Assembly: GCF_009708215.1 (NCBI RefSeq)
Contig: NZ_CP046175.1
Coordinates: 1,922,001-1,986,000, forward strand
From: Occultella kanbiaonis
Lineage (GTDB): Bacteria > Actinomycetota > Actinomycetes > Actinomycetales > Beutenbergiaceae
Direction of reading: 5' to 3'
Length of the DNA stretch: 64,000 bases
Positions 37,842-46,043 of this stretch are shown one piece after another. Both the position numbers and the translations under genes were made by a program. A model generated the notes under the pieces. That model saw nothing but the letters and a program-made list of their open reading frames with translations. It searched no databases and was not told the DNA's origin. Each line of letters opens with the position of its first letter. Position 1 is the stretch's first letter.

Positions 37842-38264
37842 TCAGCCGGTCGCGACCCAGCCGGACCATCGGATGACCTTCGCGATCACGGCCGGCCCGG
37901 CGGGCGGGTGGGCGGCGTACTGCGGGTGGCGGGCCACCAGCGCCTCGAGGGCGGCGTCGTACTCCGGCCCGGACGTGACCACGCGCGCACGCGCATCCGC
38001 GCGCACCCACCAGAGCCGGCTCCAGTCCGCTTCGTAGTGATCGGCGAGGAGACCAACCGTCGGGTTGGCCGCGATGTTCGCGAGCCGGCGCAGCGCCCGG
38101 GAGCGCTTGGGCTTGTGGTCCACGGCATGCACGACGGCGTCGCCCATCAGAGCGTGCACCACCGGCACGAGGTGGGGCACGCCGACCGCGTCCGCCGTGG
38201 CGAGGTACGCGTGCGGTGCCGCCTCGAGTCGACTCCTGCATTCCTCGGGACTCAGCGCCGTCAT
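37842..38264 (-). CDS. PPOX-class F420-dependent protein, Rv0121 type
   Basis: 140 residues. The split-barrel flavin/F420 fold is shown by HAYLATADAVGVPHLVPVV, AVDHKPKRSRALRRLANIAA and DHYEADWSRLWWVRADARAR. This wording matches the Rv0121-like subgroup, presumed to use coenzyme F420. The reaction is unknown. The 3' end faces the DeoR gene. TAGTGA lies six bases before the ATG, a weak version of the leaderless arrangement. Confidence 0.85.
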   Translation of the reverse strand: MTALSPEECRSRLEAAPHAYLATADAVGVPHLVPVVHALMGDAVVHAVDHKPKRSRALRRLANIAANPTVGLLADHYEADWSRLWWVRADARARVVTSGPEYDAALEALVARHPQYAAHPPAGPAVIAKVIRWSGWVATG

Positions 38265-38351
38265 AGGGACTCACTACCACGCCGACGGTGCCGGCCGCTC
38301 GCGCGGGACCGGCGGGGCGAGTACCCGCCCGGAACGACCACGTCAATGGGG

Positions 38352-38380
38352 GTGACGTAGTGCGCGTGCGGAGGTAGAAC
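38352..38380 (+). promoter_or_regulatory. Candidate promoter of mmsA
   Basis: GTGACG (38352-38357) and TAGAAC (38375-38380) have a 17-base spacer. Transcription would start near 38387, leaving a leader of about 22 bases with a GAGGAGG ribosome site. Confidence 0.55.
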
Positions 38381-38408
38381 TGGGGGGTACCCCAACGAGG
38401 AGGACCCC

Positions 38409-39920
38409 ATGAGCGCACCCACTGTGGAGCACGTGATCAACGGCCAGCGGCGTAGCACCGGCGGCGATCCCATCGACGTCACCGATCCCGCCACCGGCCG
38501 GGTGATCGCCGTGATCCCCGCGGCCGGTCAGGCCGAGCTGGACGAGGCCGTCGCCGCGGCGCAGGCGGCGTTCGACCAGTGGTCCCAGACGTCGCTCACC
38601 AAGCGGGCCGGGGTGCTGTTCGCGTTCCGGGAGCAGGTTGCGAGCCGCCGCGCGGAGATCGAGGAGATCATCTCCCGCGAGCACGGCAAGACCCGCCCGG
38701 ACGCCGCGGGGGAGATCACCCGCGGGCTGGAGATCATCGAGTTCGCCTGTGGGCTGCCGCAGCTGCTCCAGGGCTCCTACGCCGACCAGCTCTCCACCGG
38801 GGTGGACACCTACGCCTACCGGGAGCCGCTCGGGGTGTGTGCCGGGATCACGCCGTTCAACTTTCCGGCCATGGTGCCGCTGTGGATGGCCCCGATCGCG
38901 ATCGCGGCCGGGAACTCGTTCATCCTGAAGCCGTCCGAACGGGACCCGAGTGCGTCGCTGAAGCTGGCCGAGCTCTGGGCCGCGGCGGGACTGCCCGACG
39001 GCGTGTTCTCGGTCCTGCAGGGCGGGCCGGCTCTGGTGGACGCGATCCTCGCGCACCCCGGTATCGAGGCGGTGTCGTTCGTGGGCTCCACCCCGATCGC
39101 CAAGCACGTCTACGAGCGCGGCTCCGCGCACGGCAAGCGGGTGCAGGCCCTCGGCGGCGCCAAGAACCACGCCGTCGTGATGCCGGACGCCGACATCGAC
39201 GAGGCCGCCGACCATCTCGTCGCGGCCGGCTACGGGTCCGCCGGGCAACGGTGCATGGCGATCTCCGCCGTCGTCGCCGTCGGCACCGAGGAGGAGACCG
39301 GGCCGCTGATCAAGGCGATCGCCGAGAAGGGCGAGGCCGTGGTGGTCGGGCCCTCGACGAGCGAGGACTCCGAGATGGGCCCGGTCATCACGGCCGCGTC
39401 CCGGGACCGGATCCTGGCGATCATCACCGAGACCGAGGCCGAGGGCGCCCAGGTGGTGCTCGACGGCCGGGGCCTGACCGTGCCCGGCCACGCCGAGGGC
39501 TACTTCGTGGGGCCGACCCTGATCACCGGGATCGACCGGTCCTCGCGGGCGTACACCGAGGAGGTGTTCGGGCCGGTCCTCGTGGTGCTGCGCGCGGCGG
39601 ACGTCGACGAGGCCATCCGGATCGTGAACGAGGGCCCCTACGGCAACGGGGCCGCCATCTTCACCTCCTCCGGCGCGGCGGCGCGCAAGTTCCAACGGGA
39701 GGTGCAGGCCGGGATGGTCGGCATCAACGTGCCGATCCCGGTGCCGGCCGGGTCCTTCTCGTTCGGTGGGCGCAAGGCGTCCCTGTTCGGTGACACCCAC
39801 GTCTACGGCCGCGAGGGGCTGAACTTCTACACCCGCGCCAAGGCCGTCACCAGCCGGTGGCCGGACAGCGCGCTGCGGCCGGCGGCCTCACTCGCGTTCC
39901 CGTCCGAGCCCAGGCACTGA
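38409..39920 (+). CDS. mmsA: CoA-acylating methylmalonate-semialdehyde dehydrogenase
   Basis: 503 residues. Oxidises methylmalonate semialdehyde (and malonate semialdehyde) to propionyl-CoA or acetyl-CoA in valine and inositol catabolism. The aldehyde dehydrogenase active site has C282 in GQRCMAIS, the Asn in ITPFNFPAMVPLWMAP, and the subfamily marker FVGSTPIAKHVYERG. GAGGAGG is five bases before the ATG. No inositol or valine pathway genes are adjacent; the hydroxyacid dehydrogenase-isomerase operon 1 kb upstream is a loose candidate partner. Confidence 0.94.
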   Translation: MSAPTVEHVINGQRRSTGGDPIDVTDPATGRVIAVIPAAGQAELDEAVAAAQAAFDQWSQTSLTKRAGVLFAFREQVASRRAEIEEIISREHGKTRPDAAGEITRGLEIIEFACGLPQLLQGSYADQLSTGVDTYAYREPLGVCAGITPFNFPAMVPLWMAPIAIAAGNSFILKPSERDPSASLKLAELWAAAGLPDGVFSVLQGGPALVDAILAHPGIEAVSFVGSTPIAKHVYERGSAHGKRVQALGGAKNHAVVMPDADIDEAADHLVAAGYGSAGQRCMAISAVVAVGTEEETGPLIKAIAEKGEAVVVGPSTSEDSEMGPVITAASRDRILAIITETEAEGAQVVLDGRGLTVPGHAEGYFVGPTLITGIDRSSRAYTEEVFGPVLVVLRAADVDEAIRIVNEGPYGNGAAIFTSSGAAARKFQREVQAGMVGINVPIPVPAGSFSFGGRKASLFGDTHVYGREGLNFYTRAKAVTSRWPDSALRPAASLAFPSEPRH

Positions 39921-39933
39921 CCTCGCCGTCCCG

Positions 39934-40623
39934 TCAGTTCGTGGGTCCGGCTCGGTCGGGCCCGTCACGGACCGCGTCGCGCCGGCGCGCCTCGTGGGCG
40001 GCGATCGCCAACTGCACCCGGTTGTCCAGCTCCAGCCTCGCCAGCGCGCTCGAGATGTGCGACTTCACGCTGCCGACCGAGAGGTGGAGCCGCTCGGCGA
40101 TGTCGCCGTTCGACAAGCCCTCGGAGACTGCGAGGGCCACCTCGCGTTCCCGGCCGGTGAGGCTGCTCAACGGGTCGGGAGCGGGTTCCGGGTCCTTCCG
40201 GCTGCTCGCCTGCCGAACCAGCTGACCGAGCACCGCCGGTGAGATCGTGGCGTCCCCCGCGGCCGCGGCGTGGATGGCCGTCACGATCTGCTCCGGGGCC
40301 GTGTGTTTGAGCAGGAACCCTGTGGCCCCCGAACGGAGCGCGTCCAGGACCACCGAGTCGGTGTGGAAGGTGGTCAGCATGATGACGGCGGGCGGATCGG
40401 GATCCTTGGCCCGTAGGTCCCGCAGCGCCCGCACCCCATCCAGTCTCGGCATGCGCACGTCCAGAAGAACCACGTCGGGGCGGTACCGCGCGACGGCCCC
40501 GGTGAGTTCGTCGCCGTCCGCGGCCTCGCCCACGACGTCGATCGACGGGCTGCCACCCAGCATCAGCCGCAGTCCGGTGACCACGAGCGGGTCGTCATCG
40601 ACGAGCAGTACCCGGATCGTCAT
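39934..40623 (-). CDS. NarL/LuxR-family response regulator
   Basis: 229 residues. The receiver domain has the acidic pocket VLLVDDDP and phospho-acceptor D55 in VVLLDVRMP, with the conserved Thr (MLTTFHT) and Lys (FLLKHTAPEQ). The C-terminal LuxR helix-turn-helix is LTGREREVALAVSEGLSNGD followed by LHLSVGSVKSHIS. The ATG overlaps the kinase stop (ATGA). The adjacent divergent ABC exporter is the most likely target. Confidence 0.95.
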   Translation of the reverse strand: MTIRVLLVDDDPLVVTGLRLMLGGSPSIDVVGEAADGDELTGAVARYRPDVVLLDVRMPRLDGVRALRDLRAKDPDPPAVIMLTTFHTDSVVLDALRSGATGFLLKHTAPEQIVTAIHAAAAGDATISPAVLGQLVRQASSRKDPEPAPDPLSSLTGREREVALAVSEGLSNGDIAERLHLSVGSVKSHISSALARLELDNRVQLAIAAHEARRRDAVRDGPDRAGPTN

Positions 40624-41828
40624 CGCGCCTCCAGCGGCAGTTGCGCCCACACGCGGAAGGTCCCGTCCTCGATGGTCGCCTCGAAGCAGCCGTCGTCGAT
40701 GCGGACCCGTTCGTCGAGGCCGGTGAGTCCGTTGCCGGCCGGCGGCAGGTCCAAGCCGGTCAGGCCGGGCGGTACCGCGTTCGTCACCGTCACCTCGACG
40801 GCACGGTCGGTCTGTCGGATCCGCACGGTGACCGGCGCGTGCGGCGCATGCTTGCGTGCGTTGGTGAGCGTCTCCTGGACGATGCGATACACCGTCCGCT
40901 GGGTGCCGTCCCGGATCGATGCCGGGCGAGCCTGGCTGACGTAGTCGACCTGCTGCCCGGCGGCCGCGGCCTCGGTGATCAGCTGCTCGAGGTCGGCGAG
41001 GTGGGGCTGTGGAACCGCCGTGGTCAGCGCGTCGTCACTGCGCAGCAGGCCGAGCAGCTCACGCAGATCCTCCACCGCGGCCGCGGCGTTGCTCCGGATG
41101 ACGCCGGTCGCGGCCCGGATCTCGGCGAGGTTCGGGGGCGTCGGGGACGTGGCGCGGTACTCGAGGGCGCCGGCGTGCACGGACAGTAGGGACATCCGGT
41201 GGGCGAGGACGTCATGCATCTCCCGCGCAATGCGCTCGCGTTCGTCCCGGCGGGCGTTCGCGAGCCGTCCCTCGTACTGCTCCCGGTCCCGGTCCGCGTT
41301 CTCGCGCAGCCCGGCGATGACCTCCCGCCGGGAGCGCCTCAGCAGCCCGAGGCACAGGCACAGCAGGTACAGCAGCGGGATCATGATGGTCCACACCGCC
41401 CATGGCAGACCGGGGATGGGCACGACCGCGTGATACGGGAGGGCCGTCGCGATGTGCGCTCCCGTCAGGGCGAGTGCGGGCCAACGCCGCCCGAGCGGTC
41501 CCATCCGGTAGACCGCGACGAGCACCGGGAAGCCGGCCGTGATCGCGAATGCGCCGGGGATGATCATGATGGCGCCGACGATGAGTGGGTAGCGACGGGT
41601 CCACCACAGCAGCACGCAGGCCACCGCTCCGAGAACCCAGTCGACCGGCCACCACCAGCCTTCGATCTGTGGATGCACCCCGGGTATCCCGTTGTAGCCC
41701 CAGGACGCGAGTGCGATCACGAACAGCGCGACGTCGGCCACCAGGTCCCCGGCGCTGCGCCCGGCGGCCGGGGAGAGCCGGGCGGCCAGACTGCGCCAGG
41801 CAGGCGTCGTCGACGGGGCTGGGGGCAT
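40620..41828 (-). CDS. Sensor histidine kinase, NarL-partner type
   Basis: 402 residues. Around five membrane segments in the first 170 residues make the sensor, with almost no extracytoplasmic domain. The HisKA_3 dimerisation segment is ERIAREMHDVLAHRMSLLSV with phospho-acceptor H205. The ATPase domain shows QETLTNARKHAP (N box) and GNGLTGLDERVR (G box). Intramembrane-sensing kinases of this build usually monitor membrane stress or a transporter. It is coupled to the response regulator and divergent from an ABC exporter. Confidence 0.93.
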   Translation of the reverse strand: MPPAPSTTPAWRSLAARLSPAAGRSAGDLVADVALFVIALASWGYNGIPGVHPQIEGWWWPVDWVLGAVACVLLWWTRRYPLIVGAIMIIPGAFAITAGFPVLVAVYRMGPLGRRWPALALTGAHIATALPYHAVVPIPGLPWAVWTIMIPLLYLLCLCLGLLRRSRREVIAGLRENADRDREQYEGRLANARRDERERIAREMHDVLAHRMSLLSVHAGALEYRATSPTPPNLAEIRAATGVIRSNAAAAVEDLRELLGLLRSDDALTTAVPQPHLADLEQLITEAAAAGQQVDYVSQARPASIRDGTQRTVYRIVQETLTNARKHAPHAPVTVRIRQTDRAVEVTVTNAVPPGLTGLDLPPAGNGLTGLDERVRIDDGCFEATIEDGTFRVWAQLPLEAR

Positions 41829-41834
41829 GGTCAG

Positions 41835-41840
41835 ATCCTA
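41835..41840 (-). promoter_or_regulatory. -10 box TAGGAT, leaderless start for the kinase gene
   Basis: Read on the minus strand, TAGGAT ends six bases before the ATG at 41828. No ribosome site is visible. Confidence 0.5.
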
Positions 41841-41949
41841 CGAACACGTCCGGGCAGCGGTGCGATCCGGCACTGATCCTGGCCGATCGGCACCCAGGTC
41901 TGGCCGGTCGGCCGAAGACAGGGCCCGGCCGCCGGGGTGTGCTTGGACC

Positions 41950-42735
41950 ATGACTTCGACACCTGATGCGCCGGGCGTGCCGGCGCTGGAACTGCGCGGC
42001 CTGCGACGGGAGTTCGGCGAGAAGGTCGCCGTGGACGACGTCGACCTGGCGGTACCGGCCGGATCCTTCTTCGGGATGGTGGGGCCGAACGGGGCCGGTA
42101 AGACCACCGCCCTGTCGATGGCGGTCGGATTGTTACGCCCGTCCGCAGGGCATGCCCTGGTCCAGGGCGTGGACGTCTGGGCCGACCCGGTGGAGGCGAA
42201 GCGCCGGCTGGGCGTGCTGCCCGACGGTCTCGCGCTTCCGGAGCGGCTCACCGGCGGTGAGCTGCTCACCTACTGGGGGCGGTTCCGGGGGATGCCACGC
42301 GACGTCGTTGCCGCCCGGGCGCAGGAACTGCTGCGTATCCTCGAACTCGGCGAGGCCGAGCAGCTCGGCACACTGGTGGGGGAGTACTCCACCGGGATGC
42401 GCAAGAAGATCGGTCTGGCCACGGCGCTGCTGCACACCCCGAGGGTGCTCGTGCTGGATGAACCGTACGAGGCCGTGGATCCCGTCAGCGCCCGGGTGCT
42501 GACCCGGATCCTGCGGCGGTTCACCGCCACCGGGGGGTCGGTGATCATCTCCAGCCACGTGATGGCGCTGGTCGAGCAACTCTGTGATCGCGTGGCGATC
42601 GTGGCGAACGGCGCGATCGCCGCCGAGGGCACCCTTGAGCAGGTGCGCGCCGGCTCGACCCTCGAGGACCGGTTCGTCGAGCTGGTCGGCGCACCCGACG
42701 CCGGCGAGGAGGAGTTGGCATGGATCGGGGGCTGA
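41950..42735 (+). CDS. ABC transporter ATP-binding protein
   Basis: 261 residues. Walker A GPNGAGKTT, the signature YSTGMRKK and Walker B VLVLDEPYEAVDP are intact. The GMRKK signature is typical of exporters of the antibiotic or Na+ (NatA/CcmA-like) group rather than importers. It overlaps the permease gene by 16 bases. The two-component genes on the other strand are the likely regulators. The ATG at 41950 lacks a strong ribosome site. Confidence 0.93.
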   Translation: MTSTPDAPGVPALELRGLRREFGEKVAVDDVDLAVPAGSFFGMVGPNGAGKTTALSMAVGLLRPSAGHALVQGVDVWADPVEAKRRLGVLPDGLALPERLTGGELLTYWGRFRGMPRDVVAARAQELLRILELGEAEQLGTLVGEYSTGMRKKIGLATALLHTPRVLVLDEPYEAVDPVSARVLTRILRRFTATGGSVIISSHVMALVEQLCDRVAIVANGAIAAEGTLEQVRAGSTLEDRFVELVGAPDAGEEELAWIGG

Positions 42736-44417
42736 TCTCGCTCAAGTTCGCGATGCTGCGCAACTCCTCCGGGGGGATGCGCAAGGCAGGATGGGTCATC
42801 GGCGCCCTCCTGGTCGCCGCGACCTGGGCCGTGGCGGCTCTCGCGGCCGACGACGGCGTCCGCCACTCCGCGCTGACCCTGGTCTTCCTGGTGTGGGCCG
42901 TCGGGGCGATGGTCGGCCCGGTGATCATGAGTGGCGCGGGGGTGCTGCGGCCCGACTACTTCGCGTTGCTGCCGATCTCCCGCGCGGCGTTGGGCCGCGG
43001 CCTGCTGATGAGCGTGTTCGTCGGGGTGGCCGCCGCGTACGTGCTGGCGGCGTTGCTGGCCGGCACCTGGCACGCGGTAGCGCTGTCCCCTCCGACGGCG
43101 GTGCTCGCCGTGATCGGGGCGGCGCTCACCTGGATCTTCGTGATCACCCTGTCCCGGCTCACCTACGGTGCACTGGGTGCGGCGATGCGCAGCAAGCTCG
43201 GCATCGAGATTGCCGGAGTGCAGTTCGGGATCATGTTCGCGGCGATGTTCGCCGGGTGGATCGTGGTGGCCGTGGCGGTGCAGTCGATCCCTGCGCTGCT
43301 GAGCGAAGGGCTGCCGGCGGGACCGATCACCCGGGTCCTCGACGCCGCACCGACCTCCTGGGCGCTGCTCGCCGTCGAGGCGGGAGCGTCCGGCCGGGCG
43401 GGCGTCGCGACGGCGTGGTTGCTGGCGCTGGCCGCGCTCGACGTCGTCATGGTCCTCGCGACCGTCCGACTGCTCGTCCCGCGTTCGCAACGGGTCAGCC
43501 CACGCCGCGGGCGCCCGCGATCGATCGGCCTGGTCGCCGGCGGCGGGCTGCTGCCCGCGACTCCCACGGGCGCCGTGATCGGCAAGGAAGTACGCCAGTG
43601 GCGCCGGGACCCGTGGCGAGCCCTCGAATCCAGCACCGGGGTGTGGAGCGGCGCGATCATCGGCCTGTTCGCCCTGCTCGGCGGCTACACCGCCCCCGTG
43701 GCGGCGTTCTCGGGCGTCATCGTCGCGCTGATGCTCGGGCTCGCCGGCTGCAACCTGTACGGGCAGGATGGCTCCGCCGTCTGGCAGAACGTCGTGGGCG
43801 AGTCCTCGGACTCGGTGCGCGCGGACGTCCGCGGGCGGCAATGGGCGATGGTGGTGATCTTCCTGCCCCGGGCCATCCTGGTCTCCGCGGTGTTCCTCCT
43901 CCTCGGCGGTGCCTGGTGGGCAGCGCCGTACGTGATCGCGTTGATCCCGGCGGCGATCGGGGCAGCGGCAGGAGCCGCGGTGCTGGTCTCGGCCGTGGGT
44001 GTCTCACCGGGCGTCGATCCGCGCCGTCGGGTCGGACCGAACGACGCGAACGGCAACATCGCCCTGCACGTGTGGGCGTCCATGATCATGATGGCGATCG
44101 GGTTGCTGCCCACCGCCGCGATGATCGCCTGGGCCGCGGTCAGCGGGTCGCCGTGGGTCACGGCGGCGACGGCTGTGGTCGGCGTGCTCAACGGCTTCGC
44201 CGCCGCATGGTTGTTCGGTCGGATCGCGATCGGCTACCTGCGTGGCCGGATGGTCGACGTGTTCAGCCGGATCCGGTACGGCCGCATCTTCCGGGACTCC
44301 GGGACGGGCGTGCTGGACTGGTTGGAGACGCACACGCTTGCCGGCGAGGTGCAGCTGCAGAAGCAGAAGCAGGACGAGCGGGACCGCAAACTGGGCCACT
44401 CGAACGTGGGTGGCTGA
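42720..44417 (+). CDS. ABC exporter permease
   Basis: 565 residues with about 12 hydrophobic segments and a cytoplasmic loop near the middle (PRRGRPRSIG, then IGKEVRQWRRDPWRALE). The IGKEVRQWRRDP element is the coupling-helix-like segment seen in large actinobacterial ABC-2 permeases. The C-terminal tail is charged (QLQKQKQDERDRKLG). The start overlaps the ATPase gene. The exported substrate is unknown; peptide or lipid-active compounds are plausible from the paired stress-sensing kinase. Confidence 0.82.
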   Translation: MDRGLISLKFAMLRNSSGGMRKAGWVIGALLVAATWAVAALAADDGVRHSALTLVFLVWAVGAMVGPVIMSGAGVLRPDYFALLPISRAALGRGLLMSVFVGVAAAYVLAALLAGTWHAVALSPPTAVLAVIGAALTWIFVITLSRLTYGALGAAMRSKLGIEIAGVQFGIMFAAMFAGWIVVAVAVQSIPALLSEGLPAGPITRVLDAAPTSWALLAVEAGASGRAGVATAWLLALAALDVVMVLATVRLLVPRSQRVSPRRGRPRSIGLVAGGGLLPATPTGAVIGKEVRQWRRDPWRALESSTGVWSGAIIGLFALLGGYTAPVAAFSGVIVALMLGLAGCNLYGQDGSAVWQNVVGESSDSVRADVRGRQWAMVVIFLPRAILVSAVFLLLGGAWWAAPYVIALIPAAIGAAAGAAVLVSAVGVSPGVDPRRRVGPNDANGNIALHVWASMIMMAIGLLPTAAMIAWAAVSGSPWVTAATAVVGVLNGFAAAWLFGRIAIGYLRGRMVDVFSRIRYGRIFRDSGTGVLDWLETHTLAGEVQLQKQKQDERDRKLGHSNVGG

Positions 44418-44439
44418 GCGTTCGTGGGAAACTGCTCGG

Positions 44440-45291
44440 GTGAGCAAGGGACGTATCGCGTATCAGGGCGAGCCGGGCGCCAACTCGGACATCGTCTGCA
44501 AGCAGCACTATCCGGACTGGGAGGCCGTGGCGTGCGCCTCCTTCGAGGACGTGTTCGCGGCCGTCGAGCACGGCGACGCCGATCTCGCGCTGATCCCGAT
44601 CGACAACTCGCTCGCCGGACGGGTCGCGGACATCCACCACTTCCTGCCCACGTCCGGGCTGCACATCATCGCCGAGCACTTCCTGCGGATCCGGTTCAAC
44701 CTGATGGGGATCCCAGGGGCGTCCCTTGACACGATCCGGACCGTGCACAGCCACGTGCACGCCCTCGGGCAGTGCCGCAACGTGATCCGCGCGCTGAACC
44801 TGACCCCGGTGATCTCCGGTGACACCGCCGGCGCCGCACGGGAGGTGGCCGAGGCCGCCGATCCCACCATGGCCGCCATCTCACCGCCGCTTGCGGCCGA
44901 GATCTACGGGCTGGAGATCCTCGCCACGGACGTGGAGGACGAGGATCACAACACCACCCGGTTCGTGGTGCTGTCCCCGGAACTGGTCCGGACGCCGGCG
45001 GGGAACGGGCCGGTCGTGACGAGTTTCATCTTCAACGTGCGCAACCTCCCGGCCGCCCTCTACAAGGCGCTCGGCGGGTTCGCAACGAACGGCGTCAACA
45101 TGACGAAGCTGGAGAGCTACATGGTGGGCGGGGAGTTCGCCGCCACCCAGTTCCTCGCGGAGGTCGACGGCCACCCCGACGAGCTCGGGCTGCGGCGTGC
45201 GCTTGAGGAACTGGAGTTCTTCACCACCGAGGTGAAGATCCTCGGCGTCTACCCCGCGGACGAGTACCGCCAGCACCAGCCCAGGAGGTGA
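44440..45291 (+). CDS. pheA: Prephenate dehydratase
   Basis: 283 residues. Converts prephenate to phenylpyruvate in phenylalanine synthesis. The N-terminal PDT domain has RIAYQGEPGANSD, IPIDNSLAGRV and the catalytic TRF in HNTTRFVVLS near residue 174. A C-terminal ACT domain (FIFNVRNLPAALYKALGGFA, then NMTKLESYMVG) should give feedback inhibition by phenylalanine. It is monofunctional, without a chorismate mutase domain. The GTG start lies 22 bases after the permease stop, which may only reflect gene packing. Confidence 0.95.
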   Translation: MSKGRIAYQGEPGANSDIVCKQHYPDWEAVACASFEDVFAAVEHGDADLALIPIDNSLAGRVADIHHFLPTSGLHIIAEHFLRIRFNLMGIPGASLDTIRTVHSHVHALGQCRNVIRALNLTPVISGDTAGAAREVAEAADPTMAAISPPLAAEIYGLEILATDVEDEDHNTTRFVVLSPELVRTPAGNGPVVTSFIFNVRNLPAALYKALGGFATNGVNMTKLESYMVGGEFAATQFLAEVDGHPDELGLRRALEELEFFTTEVKILGVYPADEYRQHQPRR

Positions 45292-45295
45292 CGCC

Positions 45296-45622
45296 ATGCG
45301 GCGGGTCGGCCCCGAAGGTGACGGCGGCGGCTCGGCCGGCGGCGTGGTGCCGAAGTGGTTCGACGTCCTGCTGCGGGCGCAGGCGCTCGGTATCCTCGGC
45401 GGCATCCTGACCGGCCTCCTCCTGATGTTCGTGGGCCTCCCGCTGGCCCGGGACGTGTTCCGGTTGGGGTGCGGCCCTGTCGGACCCTCCGGAGACCATG
45501 GGTGCGCGGACGGGGTCGGCTACGCGGCCGGCTGGGTGTTGTGCTGTGCGCTGGTGGCGGTCGTCGTCTTCGCCGTGACCATGCTCCGCGGGGCCAGGGC
45601 GCGACGGATGCGTCGCGAGTAG
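45296..45622 (+). CDS. Small two-TM membrane protein
   Basis: 108 residues. Two hydrophobic segments (LGILGGILTGLLLMFVGLPL and AAGWVLCCALVAVVVFAVTML) with a short Cys-containing loop between (LGCGPVGPSGDHGCADG), where two cysteines could pair outside the membrane. The C-terminus is Arg-rich. It has no recognised family. It lies four bases after pheA, preceded by GGAGG in the pheA end, and is probably cotranscribed. Confidence 0.65.
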   Translation: MRRVGPEGDGGGSAGGVVPKWFDVLLRAQALGILGGILTGLLLMFVGLPLARDVFRLGCGPVGPSGDHGCADGVGYAAGWVLCCALVAVVVFAVTMLRGARARRMRRE

Positions 45623-45677
45623 TGGCGCGGTCGGCGCCGTCGGTCCACTATGGGCAGACCCGAGTCGAGGAGGAGTC

Positions 45678-45911
45678 ATGAGCACGCTTCCCGGTCACGA
45701 GTCCTGGCGCGACGCCGGTCTCGTGGAGGACGACGAGACCGACCCGAAGAACCTCGTCGAGGAGATCGCGCACCCGGACCCGCGCGGTGTGGGGGAGGAC
45801 TACCACCCCGGGACCGCGCGTCCCGACCTCGACGACCTCGCCGAGGAGGCGGACGTGGTCGACCAGTCCGTCGTGGTGCCCGACGAGGACGCGGACGCCG
45901 AGGGCGACTGA
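45678..45911 (+). CDS. Small acidic protein of unknown function
   Basis: 77 residues, strongly acidic (over a quarter Asp plus Glu), starting STLPGHESWRDAGLVEDDETD and ending in DEDADAEGD. Predicted disordered and cytoplasmic. GAGGAGGAG before the ATG is a strong ribosome site, and TATGGG 30 bases upstream is a possible -10. Some actinobacterial DUF5709-like proteins look similar, but I cannot assign it. Confidence 0.65.
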   Translation: MSTLPGHESWRDAGLVEDDETDPKNLVEEIAHPDPRGVGEDYHPGTARPDLDDLAEEADVVDQSVVVPDEDADAEGD

Positions 45912-45964
45912 CGCACCGGAGGCCACCGCCGACCGCGGCCGGGATCCCTGACGCGGGACCCCCG

Positions 45965-45992
45965 ACCGCCCCTGATCACGATCAGGGGCGGT
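45965..45992. terminator. Perfect hairpin between the acidic-protein and FtsX-type genes
   Basis: ACCGCCCCTGATC pairs with GATCAGGGGCGGT over 13 bases around the spacer AC, 54 bases after the acidic-protein stop. No T-run follows. Termination is the most likely role; an operator for the ABC genes that start at 46044 is possible. Confidence 0.55.
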
Positions 45993-46043
45993 TCAGGGAC
46001 ACCACCGATACCCGCGCGCACCCTGGCCCGCGAGGCTTGAGGC

